Positions 21,533 through 34,700 of a DNA stretch of 64,000 nt are shown here, in pieces. Every line of letters starts with the position of its first letter. The stretch's first letter is position 1. The notes below the pieces were generated by a model, which worked only from the letters and a program-made list of their open reading frames with translations, was not told the origin of the DNA and ran no database searches. Origin of the DNA: Calendula officinalis (taxonomy: Eukaryota; Streptophyta; Magnoliopsida; Asterales; Asteraceae); the NCBI GenBank assembly GCA_963853835.1, contig OY970828.1, positions 14,637,813 through 14,701,812 on the forward strand. Direction: 5' to 3'. Both the position numbers and the translations under genes were made by a program.

Positions 21533-23729
21533 TGTAACACCGCAAAACTTAGAGAACGTTTTTTTTTTAAATGCCCGAAGGCGATTGGGTTATCCTCTAG
21601 GTTAGTTTAGCGGAAGCATAAAGATAATAATAAGTTTAGGTTTAGGTTTACAAACCAAATGTCCCACAATAAACTTCAAAACATTAATTATTTAAACGGT
21701 GTCACTTAAACGACATGGCTCCTTTTTAAAACATATCAACTGAGCTTGGTCAATCATCCCGTCCAACGCACCGATCACCTGAAAAGATTCAACGAGGGAG
21801 GGATTAGCACAAAGCTAAGTGAATGAATATAATCTACAATTTCTGTAAAGCCCAACAAGCTAGCATAGACATCCCTACGGTCTAAAGACCACGTAACTAC
21901 GAATCACCGTCCACTAAAACACGGAAGTTCTAGAACATCTCCGATTGGGGACAACACTGTTTGTTCGAGAAGATCGGGGTCCTGCCGGAGCCTTAAACCA
22001 TGGTCGGCCAAACCACGGTAACCGATAGCGTTTCGTGTCCAACACCCGGGCCACAACCTCCCTTAACCATGCAACAAATACAGGTAAGGTCGGATACCCT
22101 TTAGTCGACACCCCTTGCTCAGCGCACTGACTTCTCAAACCTCGGTCACCACGTCAAACCGAGCCTCGGATAACCACACACCGAGTTGTTGCATGCAATC
22201 AAGCAAAGTCTCTTCACATTGTGCACCTAATCATGTATGGTATTCCCTAACACTAGGCATACATAAATCAAAAAAAATGTCAAAAATATACATTTTCCCC
22301 AAAAATCAGCCAAAATAGCGCCGCTATCTAAGATAGCGCCGCTATTTTGAGATAGCATCCGCTATTTCGAGTTTCTGTTTGCAAACCAGCCAAGATAGCG
22401 CCGCTATTTAAAGATAGCAGCTATCTCCCCAGATCAGCCAAATTCCTGCATTTTCACAAGTATGCAATATACCGAACCAATTGTAACCAAACACAAGTTG
22501 GAGGTTAAATCCACTCACCGAAACCTTCCACTTGTCGAACTCAGAGGTCTAATGTTTCTGAGTCACGATCCCGATTCCTGTACACCAAAGGAATACCGAA
22601 TTAGTATATAATTCCACCACATTATAAACAATGTTAAATATACATTTAACACTAACACTTGCACTAACTAAATAGCCAAACACTTAGAGCATCATAAGAA
22701 CATGTCATGACCATTTACACTTACACAACAAGTCAACTAGCCATATTGCATTTCATACACTCAAACGGGTCAAAAACCGGATTATTAAAACCATAATACT
22801 TTCCATAACTACAATCATGTAAACAACTTGCAATTCACCAAATGTTACCAATAACATTACTAATCACATAACTAACAAAATACTTACACTTTCACAATCC
22901 AAGTTATTTAAGTCACTTTACTACCCATTGGCCCAAACGGGTCAAAACAACATTTTTACTTCAACACTTTCAAGCACAACTATAATGGCTATAATCACAC
23001 CATTTAACAATTAATAACTACTAGTTATTTTAACAAGATCAAAACTCCATCCTAGATCAATATCAACCACCAATTGCACTAATTCATGAAATCTCAATAT
23101 CAACCACCAATTGCACCAATTGCATCAATTCCAGATTATAATCAAGATTCAACAAGAACTTCAAGAAAACCCACTAGCTCAAGAACCCTAGTTCAACTCT
23201 ACATCAAGAACATGAAACCCTAGCTTAAGAAGGAAGGAAACTTACTTAATCTTGCTTCTAATCACGAAATCACAGAGATGGCAAGCAAGGGATTAGGTTA
23301 TGATCTTCAATTTTGAGAGAAAAACTTCAAGAATGTGTGTGTGTGTTGTGTGTGTCGTGACTGAGAGAGGAGCAAGAGGGGAAAAGGGGTAAATTGACAC
23401 CTGCCTCTAAAACATAACACGTACACCCCTTTCAAAACACAGATACATTCATTTTAAACACAGTATAGATTATTAGGTTCACAGATAATTAATTTAGACC
23501 TAACTAACTCCAATTTTAACAACGAAGATATTTTTGAAACCCCGGTTCAGAAGTGAACCCAAATATATAAAGATCATTTTAATATTTAAATATCTCAGTT
23601 TTACTAATTTTAACCCCATGGTTAAAATACATTTAAATATAATTAAATCAATTAATTTATATAAAACAATAAACAATTAAATTACTTACCGAAAGTAATA
23701 AAATTCTAGGCCAGTTTTAGGATGTTACA
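21533..23729 (-). repeat. Solo LTR, family B (B1), inside Harbinger
   Basis: A 2197-bp LTR bounded by TGTAACACC and GATGTTACA, with 5-bp target copies CAATC at 21528-21532 and 23730-23734. No internal retrotransposon sequence remains, so it is the product of LTR-LTR recombination. Minus orientation is inferred from resemblance to Ty3/gypsy LTRs that begin TGTAACA/TGTAACG. It contains a cluster of GATAGCGCCGCTATC palindromes at about 22313-22430. A GT-rich microsatellite lies near 23333-23356. Confidence 0.85.
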
Positions 23730-23805
23730 CAATCACATACTTCCTCTCTTCCTCTCACAATCACATACTTCCTCTCTTCCCAATTTCCATATTTTTTTCT
23801 CTCAA

Positions 23806-24353
23806 ATGGATCCAAACGATGACGCCGATGATTACTTGCAAGATTATGTCAATGTAACAGCCGTCTTCGATTTGAACCAAACTATTGAAAGGCTTGATTA
23901 TCTGGATCAAGAAGAAGCCGAAAATTCCACCGTGCCAAGAGCACCACGAAGATATATACCAAGAGATCGCGTTGCGGCTGCTGAACGTTTATGGAATGAT
24001 TACTTTGCCGACAATGCCGTTTTCCCCCCGGACTACTTCCGAAGACGGTTTCGCATGTCGAAACCTTTGTTCATCCGTATATGCCAGGCTATACATTTTT
24101 ATAATCCACCGGGTCAACTACCGTCGTATTTTGATTATTTCCGTCAAAAGAGAGACGCTACGGGTTACCCCAGTTTTAATGTATTTCAAAAGTGTACCTC
24201 TGCCATACGTCAATTGGCGTACGGTTGTGCCGCTGATATGTTTGATGAGTACCTACACATGGGTCAACAAACAGCGTACGATTGTTTGGACAACTTCGCA
24301 ATGCCTTAATTGAACACATTTGGACCCTCCCGCCGAACTACCGTCAACGTTAA
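23806..24353 (+). pseudogene. Harbinger transposase, central catalytic part deleted
   Basis: The protein starts MDPNDDADDYLQDYV and shows the plant Harbinger transposase N-terminal blocks: DRVAAAERLWNDYF, VFPPDYFRRRFRMSKPLF, CTSAIRQLAYGCAAD, QQTAYDCLDNF. It then stops at 24307-24309. In the next frame the sequence CGC AAT GCC onward (24297-24353) reads NALIEHIWTLPPNYRQR and a stop, which looks like the family's C-terminal tail. The middle with the DDE catalytic residues is therefore missing and the joint is out of frame. An upstream tandem copy of CACATACTTCCTCTCTTCC lies in the 5' UTR. It cannot catalyse transposition. Confidence 0.78.
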
Positions 24354-24650
24354 TTTTTTTTTTCCGTAATTTTTTTTTTCCGTATTTTTTTTTTCCGTAA
24401 TCGTGTTTTTTTTTAATCGTAATGTTTTTATTTTTTTTTATAATTAATGTAATGTTTTTTATTTAATGTAATGTGTTTTTTTATTAATTAAAATGGTGAT
24501 GTGGAAATGATGATGTGGAAAGGATGGGTTTAGTGATGGGTTAGTGATGGGTAGGGTTGGCACGAACGTGTCAGTAGCAGGTCAGTAAGGATGCGATGAC
24601 GTGGCGCTAGTGATGGGTTTAGTGATGGGTAAGGGTTGGGAGAGGCCTAA

Positions 24651-27068
24651 TGATTTTTTATTTTATTTTTATAGAAGATGATTTAAAGGGCATTTCGAAA
24701 GATAGTATGTAATTTGTTCAAAGATGAGGAATTGGGGCACGTTGCACGGTTGCAGGTTGTAAACATATGTACCCTAGTTTATGACCGTGAAAAATAACGG
24801 GTTATTGAAAATTTATTGAACTTAATTATCTAATAATACAATAATTGTTATTTGAGATTTTCTAATATGTATTTGCCCTTACACATCATAGGACTGTTAA
24901 ATGTCATTTGTGTCCCTGCATTTAATTATCAAAAACTTTTATTTTTCAATTATTATAAGGTTAAAATCGGTATAACACAAAAGTATTAATGACTCATACA
25001 TGTCATTTTACTATAATTAAGGAAATTTTGGTTTATTAAACATTCATTATCATATGACTATGAGACATGCATTAACAAAACCATTATTATTTACGAGAAT
25101 CTTAGAGAACTGTCATTGAAAGAATGTAAAAAATATAATGGAAAAAGGAACTTGAATAGGAATAGGTATCGAATGCGCGTCAAATAAAAGAGGATATGCT
25201 ACTCCAGCCACCTAGCTTCTAAGTTATGTTCATAACAGTTTACTCTTTCTTTTTAATATCTCATAACATTTTTACATACTTAATATAAATAGTTAATATT
25301 TTAGTTTTTTTTTAAAACTCCCTCTCAATTTTATAATGAACATTATTATCTGTCAATTATTCTATGACAATTGTATTATAAAAATAATTATAAAAAAAAC
25401 ATTAATAGAATGGGAACCAGAATGGTGCATCTCTTAACACTCTTTTCGACCCTTCTTTTTTAAGACATAAATATTAATTTATCATGTTCATAATCATAAT
25501 GATATTATAGCGTTGTATTTAAGGTAGTCCTTAATTTTTATGTAGTTTTAAGTGACAGATCTTAATCAACGATTAATTATAAGTAATGGTTAAAATTAAT
25601 CTCATACTTTATCCATGGAGGGGTATTTTGGTCATTTAAAAAAATATTTTTTATTTTTCATTTTAGTATAATTTTTTTGTCTTTTTAGAATTTTTTTTAA
25701 ATAAATATTTTTTCATTAATAACACATAATGTGAGTGCCAACTGAATCACATGTGATTGCATAATGAATCACATGTGAATATACTAAAACATCAAATGTA
25801 ATTAAATATACAAACACATGTGATTTTACACTAAAATCAGTTGTGATTAAGTACTACACGTAATTATCATTTAAATATCGTTTTTTAACGAAATTTTTTT
25901 TAAAAAAATTAAATTATTTTTAATGTGCCAAATGACCAAAATACCCCTTCATGTATAAAATATGTGATTAATCTTGACTATTAGATTTTATTGATTAATG
26001 GTTGAGATTTGTCCCTTAGCACTATGCAAAAATTAAGGATTACTATGAACGTTTCTTTAATATTGTATTAAGTAAATATTGTATCTATTAGCTTGAGAGA
26101 AATTAGTAAAACGTAAATAAATTCTATGTATCAATTGTATTTCCTCATGTCTATATCATTAGTGATAATTGAATTTTATAATTTACGTTATAAAGCATTT
26201 TATAATTTAATGTATCGTTTGAGCAATTTGTTTGAAATTAACACAAATTTATTTGAATGTATTTTTGACAAATTGTATGTAGCCTTATCTAGAGTAGATA
26301 TTATATTCAAGGAAGTGTTTTGAAATTTATCTTAAAAACATTATTTTTTCTATTAAACACTTTTTAGTTTTTAATGATGTTTTATTCTCTTTTAATTGTT
26401 TTTATATTTTTATATTTTCCTTATTAACACTCTTTTATTTGATATTATTATATCACCTCATGTTTATATTATATAATGTATACACTCGATTTTTAAAAAG
26501 TCAACTGTAAGTATTTAAAAAAAGTCAAATACGCAATTGTAATTAAAATATTCAGAACTTATGTAATTGATTTGTATAACTTGACTTTATAAGAGTCAAA
26601 TTAAATGTAATTAAAAGACTCAAAATTATATATACTATATTTTTCGAGAAATGATTTGTTTAAGTCATTTTATGCTTCATCTAAGGCAAATTAATTTTTT
26701 TTTCTTTCATATTAATACCTTTATAATTATATGGGTTTTTTAACATATGCCCCTAGGCATATGTTAAGGTACATTAACTAACTATAACTTTTCATTAAAA
26801 CTTAAAAATACATTTAATACATCACATGAAAATGTAAATTTTAAACTTCATTAATGTATGTTGAGACTTGATTAGGTAACTTTGAGTAAATTAATGATTA
26901 ACCCTAATCCCTCAATTAACTGTGTTCATTCATCTAATCCTCCTTTAACTCAATTTTCGTTTCTGCCTCACATTTAACACTTTGAATTGAACTAACAGGT
27001 ATATTACTTGTATGAATGAATCCCTTTTTTGTATTAAAAATTAGCAGGTTCTTATTGGTTTGTTAATG
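24651..27068. other. Intergenic AT-rich DNA with one MITE
   Basis: No gene is seen. It contains a foldback MITE at about 25521-26050. It also holds a near-palindrome around 26750-26773 (AACATATGCC facing GGCATATGTT) and long AT-rich stretches with chance open frames. Confidence 0.5.
25521..26050. mobile_element. Foldback MITE F4
   Basis: Left end AAGGTAGTCCTTAATTTTTA, right end the reverse of an AGTAATCCTTAATTTTTG-like arm. The inner arms include GAGGGGTATTTTGGTCATTT facing AAATGACCAAAATACCCC. The centre has AATCACATGTGATT-like palindromes. It is the same family as 36152-36729. The target duplication is not clear here. Confidence 0.65.
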
Positions 27069-27073
27069 AAAAT

Positions 27074-28896
27074 TGTAACACCTCAATTTTTAAAACACCT
27101 TTTAAATCTTATTTTTAAATAAAAATATTACAAGTTCAATATTCCCAAAATACGGTTTAACAAAACCTTAAAACATTTATCAGAGTATTAAAACCGGTGT
27201 TACATTATAATATCATAGCCATAGGATAAACGGGATCTACCTACGAGCTCCCGAGCTAATCAACACCAGGCCACTTCTATCGCGACCCTCTAAGCCATCG
27301 ATCTCGAACCTGAGTACATAGCTAAAAACAAAGTAGTACGTGAGACAAAATTGTCTTGTGAGAAACATGGGTTTTAGACCCGACATTAATATATAAATGA
27401 TTACACATACTAAAAATATATATATATATATATATAGACATACATATTTATATACTATGGTTACCTCCGCGGTACCCCTAACACATTCATATACATCGAT
27501 CACCTCCTCGGTAATCCCATCACATTCAATCATAGCCTAATCGACCCGTCAAGTTGTTCGGAATGCCTCCAATCCAACGAGACCCCAATTTTTGTCCTAC
27601 TAACCAGAATGCCTCCAGTTCAGTAGAACCCCCTTTTTGTCACCTTGTCCAAGCAAGGTGACCCATCTTATCTCACTAATCAGAATGCCTCCAATTCAGT
27701 GAGATCCAACATCGTGTTGGGTGATCGGAATGCCTCCAATTCACCAGTTTAAAGATACCATGATAATTCAGAATGCCTCCGAATCTATCATGTACATGTC
27801 CTATTTCAAACAACCCGTCTTAACTATTTCATGTGACTATATGTCACATCCATCATCAATGCCATAAGGCCAACATGCAAACTGTCCATATACTAGTCTC
27901 ACTTAGTATTCACAAACTCAAGCAACTAGTTAATATAGAGAAATTAAGTAACTAGTTTATCATTAATAGTCACATATTAAAAATATTTCTTTACCGCTAT
28001 GTACCCAGTTTTAAAGTTCACATGTACTCACCTTAGCAATAAAATGCTCCAACCGAATTCCTTACGTCAATCTCCTTGCTTCACGATTCGGTCAACCTTC
28101 TAAGATCTCACCAACAGCCTAAAACAATAATCTTAAGATTATCAACATCACATACTACTACTATTGTGTTCATCTATCTCTAGATAACACTTATTAACAC
28201 ATTTCCCCCAAATATGGTGATTTACCAAACCCTAGGTTTAACCAACCCTTAAGATTCTTACAAATCATAATCATACACTTGTTTCCTTTGATAATACACC
28301 ATCTATTAAGCGTATCCATCATTTATATCACCATAATCCATAACCCCATGAAGTAGGGTTTCAAACCCTTACATCCAAACACATAGATCTTAAGCTACAA
28401 TGATCAAATAGTGAAGATATACCTTTAATCTTCAACTAGGAGTGAAATCTACCAAAGGTTTGTGAAGGATTCGACCTCAATCAGCCTCCAAGCTCGGAAA
28501 TCGCCAAAGAAGAAGCTAGGGTTTCGGTATGGCATCAAATGAGCCAAAACCCGACTTAAAGCTGCTCGACCATAGTTCACGACGCGAACTAAGTTCGCGT
28601 CGCTAACTTTCCCTTGCACGCGAACTTCGCGATCGGTAACCAGTCGTGAACTACTTCACGCTCGAAAGCCCTTTTCTCTGAAGACAGTTCCCGATCGGGA
28701 ACCCATCTTCGCGGCGTGAACTCTTCAATGCAGCAAGGCTGCATTTTTTGGTTGTTGTCTCGACCCGGTTTCGCCCATAACTTTCTCGTACGGTGTCCAA
28801 ATGACACGAAACCAATTCCTACGTTCTTTAAACGATTTATCCATATTTATCATATTTTTATACAATTTATTTAATACCAAATTTCGGGTCGTTACA
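27074..28896 (-). repeat. Solo LTR, family A (A1)
   Basis: An 1823-bp LTR with target copies AAAAT at 27069-27073 and 28897-28901. It is the same family as the LTR of the Ty3/gypsy element at 59359-61077, in the same orientation: minus-strand start TGTAACGACCCGAAA, end GAGGTGTTACA. Repeated GAATGCCTCCAATTC blocks lie at about 27560-27790, an AT microsatellite at 27418-27437, and GC-rich CGCGAA palindromes at about 28570-28720. No internal region remains. Confidence 0.88.
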
Positions 28897-29178
28897 AAAA
28901 TTTTCTTTTAAATGAAATTAATTCAAACTATCAACTAATTGAATAACACGTGGCTTTCGTATAACATATACATGTGAATTGAATTTCATTTGCTAGACTA
29001 AAAGTGTGTCATATTTTAGCCGGTGTACTAACGACGGTAGATGGATGAAGACATAATGAAGTAATACTTAAGGGTTTTGATAATGACAATCATAAGGGCT
29101 GTCACTAAGAGAGAATCTTTCATTTTAAAAATGAAATTGTTAGTTGAATTGATTATATGAGTAATTTAATATTTCTAT

Positions 29179-29359
29179 AAGAGAAATGATATGTGTCTAC
29201 CATTTGTGCCTACCAATGTGCCTACTCACTTATAAACTTGACATGTGTCATCCACTAATTTTCTTTCCTCATATCATCCCTTGATATTGATATTTGTCAT
29301 GATCAAATTGGTAGGCACATGAGTAGGCACAAATGGTAGGCACAAATATTGTTACTCTT
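29179..29359. mobile_element. Short foldback MITE (GTGCCTACC family)
   Basis: 181 bp. Both arms carry CTACCATTTGTGCCTAC and GTGCCTACCAA words in inverted orientation, ending in AAGAG/CTCTT. No convincing target duplication is seen, so the superfamily is uncertain. Confidence 0.6.
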
Positions 29360-30834
29360 CCTATCAATATTGAAGAAATTTGACTAATAAAGACAAACAT
29401 GAGTTAATTTAATTAATTATTAGTTTTCAAAAGGAAAGATTATTTCTTAGTGACAACCCTTTTGCCTTAGATGCAATATAATTGGCATTTAACAAATCAA
29501 TTCTCATTTTTTTTTTTTTTGTATAGGGTTTTTACCTAATTGTATCATATATTTAAACAAAATTTGGTGATAATACCAGATTTGAGGTAATTTGGGTTGA
29601 TAATTCTTTGATTTAATGTGAAATTTAGTTGATAGATCGTGTTCTTAGGTATCGCGATGCAATCATATCACATCTTAACTGGGCATGTATATTTCTAGGA
29701 CCTATTATTGAAGGGGGCTCTAACATCATCAAATTCTGTTATTTAACCCCACTAAACTTCAATGAATCAACCTTCGGTTGCTGGTTATAGCCCTGCTGTG
29801 ACTGTCTTACTTGTCATCTATCCGCTCTGGTTCTTATCTTAATTTTTATTTTTGTAGGGAAAGTAATTAAATATTATTTTTAAAATAAAAATCAGTATTC
29901 AAGAAAACAAATGTAATCCCTTGAAGTCCGTTTTTTTTCAAATTTTCAAATCGGATTTATATTAATTTGAATTTAGAATTGTCAATTTAATTAATTTAAT
30001 CACATTTATTTATTTAATAAATCTATAAGAATTATAGAAAAATTGTGGAGGCGCCACATGTATAACTAATGTTCTAAAAAGTGACATGTGGCCATATAGA
30101 CTTTGATTTATTATAGTAGTCGATTATATTTCTAAAATAGCACGTTATTAATTTTGTTAGGATAACTTGGAAAATTATTATCTTACTTGAAATTAGAAAA
30201 AGTACAAACAAATTAGAATAATGGCATATTTAGTTAAACTGTACACTACAATTATATAAAATAATTTCAAATAATAAAATAAATCAAATAAAATACATCA
30301 TAAAAAAAACTACTATTTTTATATAAAAAAAGTTATCATTTAAACTGACAAGTAATTATATGCCACAATTTTACTTTTGCATTATGTATGTGAATCTTTC
30401 TTGATTAAAATTGACAAGTAATTATATGCCACAATTTTACTTTTGCGAGCACTGCAAAAGGAAATTGCGAGAACTGCAAAAATAATTATGTATTAAATTA
30501 CATGTAATTAAGTCCCATTGATATTGGTGAATGTTGCAAAGAACAAGAAAAACAAAACAAAACAAAATTAGCTTTCAATTATCATGGATTCAGTTTTGTC
30601 CATTGAACATCAAGATCTATGCCATAATGTTCAAAAATGAACAAACTAAATGACATGTATATTAAGAATTAATTTAATTAATTTTTTTGCCCATATTTAA
30701 ATTCACTAACATCCATATATAAATAAATATTCTCGTGATTCTTGCGAAAAAAATAGAGTTTTTGCATGAAACTAAAACTATAATAAAAAATCATATCATA
30801 CTTCATATATGTCTAACACATTAAGTTAGCAAGT

Positions 30835-31240
30835 CACGAACAAATGGTACAAAGGAGGTTTGGCAAGATTCTCCATCCCGCTAGTAGAGCACAAGACACT
30901 TGTTCTTGCAAGCATATAGCTCACTTTGAAATACCACTAAACCAAAAACCTTGCTAATGAAAACATAGTGGGGTAAAACTTTGCCTATGAAAAGAAGAGT
31001 ATATTGTATAGTTGACTCCTTTGACGCTCTCGTCCATAACCCTCACGTCTTTCAGACATGTCACATTCCAATATTGTGAATTTGTTGCTTGAAAATTATT
31101 GAGTGGCTTTGTGAAAAGATGTACTAAATTATTATTAATATTAAATCGGATGTATCACTTTTAAATCTGATTATACTTTGAGGTATCGCGTGTATAAGAA
31201 AAATCTTGGCTAATACATCACTTTTTATGTAGCGACAAGT
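30835..31240 (-). mobile_element. Possible decayed copia-derived fragment
   Basis: Phrases such as AAAAACCTTGCTAATGAAAA and GTGGGGTAAAACTTTGCC resemble the repeated CATTAAAACCTTG...GTGGGACAAAA phrases at 56000-56500, which flank copia RNase H remnants. No reading frame survives. The assignment is tentative. Confidence 0.3.
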
Positions 31241-31734
31241 TAGTCTTTCGCTTATCATGTACGAATGCTATAAACTATTTTTAAACGAATTAATCTGTAA
31301 AACCACTATCATATTAGTCCTTCCGACAAAAGATTTCTATTCAGTATTAACAAAGATACTTTCCCATAATTTTTTATTTATGTCATCTAATGCAAACTTT
31401 TGTTTTATGTTTTTGGCCAGTTATTACTTATTAGTATAACTAAAAAACACGCCGAATATTTTTGCTAAGAAAAAAACACAATAATCTTGTGTGGATAAAT
31501 GAAGAAGTGAAACAATATCATGTAGCACAAAATAGGTTCTCTTGTTTCGTTTTTCATATCATTCTCCCATTAAAGCCAACAATTTGAAACTAACAATCAC
31601 AAAAATATAAAATAAGTCCTCTGTTTCAAGGTGTTACAAAACCAGAAAACCAGCCAGTACAATCTAAACACCTATTCCTATACGAGAAAGAGAGACAAGT
31701 TAATCATATTTTTCAACCCATAAAAATTCAATCT

Positions 31735-34700
31735 CTACTCGTTGCGGATGGAACAATATTTCTCCCAAATTGATTGTGATTTTGCAATCTCAGCCATCAG
31801 ATTCTTGAACTTATGGCTGCAATCTCCCCCACTGCAAAGTTAAGTGAGTCAAACGCATGTTAAAATTCATCTCAAGTGTGCTCAAATGTATAGAAACCTC
31901 CTAAATCGCGTTTTTAAAGAAAACTTATTGAATTACATAAATCGTCCCAGTGGTTTGTTTAAAAGTACAAATTTCGTCCCTCAACTTTTTATGTTAGTCC
32001 TAAATTTTGAAACTTGTACATAACGGCCTTGTTATTGGTCTGAGGACCGTTAGTGTTACAAGTTTCAAAATCAAGGACTATCCGTGTAATAAAAGAAGTC
32101 AAACTTGTTTTAATGATAAACATAGTTTTGATAATCATAATTAGCACATATATGAACACTTATAAAATAAATAAATAAAACAAAAACCTGATACGATTCA
32201 AAGATGCAATAGCTCTAAATGCACTCCTAATCATGTCTTCATTGCGATCAACTTCTTGTTTTACAGCATCTTGTTTTGGCTTGAAGTTTACAGTTTTCTG
32301 GAGTGGGTCCACCAATGAATCCAAAACTGTAAACATTCAATTATATGTATTATTAAATATTTATTACGATTAAAATCATAAATTATATAAAATTAAAAAA
32401 AAAATGAAAAAGATGTACTAACCTGCTAAGACAGCTGAAGGACACTTATCAGCAAGTTTTGATAGTATAAGATGGCAAGGCATCTTAACATCATAATGAT
32501 CTGTCATTAATATTATAAAAGTCATTAAAACGGTAATAAACTTAGGTTATGTTTTATCTCTAACGGGCCAAATCAAAAAATTTAGTTACAGAAATTATAT
32601 TTAGATTAAGTTACATAAAATGTCCCTCTGGTTTTACGAATTCTGCGATTTTGTCCCTAAACTTTTTTTTTTTTGTGATATTTATCCCTATGGTCTTCAA
32701 ATTTCATCTTTTTTGTCTATTATGACCTAAAGTGACCATAATTCCCTTATTTTAATTTATTGTTAAAAAGTTCTGAATTTCTTGTAAGGGTATTTTGGTC
32801 AGTTTAGGTTAAAATGGACAAAAAAGATGAAATTTGAAGACCATAGGTACAAAAATTACAAAAAAAAGTTTAGGGACATAATCGGAGAATTTGTAATGTA
32901 AAACCACAGGGACAATTTATGTAATTTACTCTTAAATTTAATATTACAATAACATAGTTTTAGTAATTACATTTATCACATTAATCTTCACTACACAAAA
33001 GGCACAGTTCTTGGAATGTGTAATATCACACTTTCTAAAAAAGTCAAATGTCTATTTTACCCTTAGAAAGTACGCACGGAATACACTTTTTTGAAGATGT
33101 GTGACTAAGGGTAAAATGGTAAATTATTAATGAGCTTACCATCAAGACCAGATTTAAGGTAGGGTACAATGAAAGATGAAGGATTCAACTGATCAAGACA
33201 ATTGTCAAGCAATGTATCTACACATTCAAACGCAGCTTTCCTCAATTCAAGTCCATCATCAACTGTATGCTTAAATGGGCCGAGATCGACGGTTCTGATC
33301 AGTTCTTTCTGCAAAAATATATTAAAGTGAATAAATATATTCACCAATGAAAATTTAACGACAATATGATCAAGAAAATGATTCTGCCAATTTACCAACA
33401 AATATTATTATAAATTGTATACACGTTATAATAGGAGAAGTTTTCCGAGTACCACAAAAGACACTAGTAATATTGTTATAACAATTATAATAACCTTTTT
33501 TGGAAAAAAAATTATAAATTTAATGGTCTTCAAGATACTTATTAGAAAGAGTAAATTACACAAATGGTCCTTTGGGTTTGTACCATATTACATATTTGGT
33601 CCTTTAGTTTCATAAGTTCCACTGATAGTCCTTATTTCTGAAACTATTAGCACTTTTAGTCATTTACCTAAAAAGATAACTTTTTCCGTCAAACAAACAG
33701 GGTTTTATGGGTTTTAAATTGGAGAAGGGAAAATTACAGATTTACCCTTGCGTGCATCACACGTGACCATACTTGACGGGAAAAGTTGACGTATGTTTAG
33801 GTAACGGACCAAATGTGTCAATAGTTTCAAGAATAAGGACTATCGGTGTAATTTATGAAACTAAATGACAAATATGTAATATGGTACAAACCTAAAGGAA
33901 CATTTGTGTAATATACTCCATTAGAAAATATTTTCAATTTTATAAGAAAGCTTCAATTAACCACAGTTTATTTTGAAAATAAAAGAATTACCTTAATAAC
34001 TGTCTGATCATAAAGAAGTGGCAAAAGTTCTGGAAGAAGAGCCTTGATGAGATTGGGCTTGTTATGACCAGCTATACTCAAAGCCAAAACAGCTGCACGC
34101 CTAACATGCTGCCAAAATTCATCAACATTATTAAACATGAATATTGTTAATAAAAAATAATATAATATAATATAATATAAAGTATTCATAATTAAAGTCA
34201 CTCACACGATCCTGATCTTTGATAAGCATAAGGAATGAGGAAATTTCTGGATATAAAACAGAATCAATCTTTTCTGGTCTTTCAACAATTGAATACTTGA
34301 CAGCAACAACTACTGTTGCTCTGGTGAATGCAGCAGGACTTGTTGTTCTCTCCTACACATATATATTTACGTTGTAAAACTCAAAACTATTTTTATATCC
34401 TTCTAAACTTTATAATTACTTTCATATCATTCCAAACCTTTAAAACTATTTTTTATGTCCAAAAACCTATTTTATTATTTATTAAATCATGATAATATAA
34501 ATAATACATGCAAATAAACATGATTTCTAATACATAATCAACAAATATATTGCGTACTTATTTGATAATTATTGAGATTATAATAATTTAATAAATATTA
34601 AAATAGGTTTTTGGATATAAAAGAGAGTTTTAAAGATTTAGAAGAATAGGAGATAATTACAGAGTTTAGAAGGATATAAAGATAATTTATGAATTTGAGA

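Larger units (their letters stand above)
21267..24647 (+). mobile_element. PIF/Harbinger transposon, internally deleted
   Basis: Ends GACCGGTGCCAACCCT and, read back from the right, GGCCTCTCCCAACCCT match at about 12 of 16 positions. The target copies TAA are at 21264-21266 and 24648-24650, the 3-bp target expected for PIF/Harbinger. It carries a truncated transposase gene (23806-24353) behind a TATA box (21492-21499). Subterminal DNA is GC-rich at the left, and the right has repeated AGTGATGGGT words. A solo LTR (21533-23729) has landed in the transposase 5' UTR. Without it the element is about 1.2 kb. Confidence 0.85.
28902..31734. other. Intergenic region 3' of CAND1
   Basis: AT-rich DNA without a recognisable gene. 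It contains a MITE at 29179-29359 and a possible decayed copia fragment at about 30835-31240. It also has two direct copies of TTGACAAGTAATTATATGCC (one imperfect) near 30345-30430. The CAND1 3' UTR must lie in the last few hundred bases. Confidence 0.5.
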
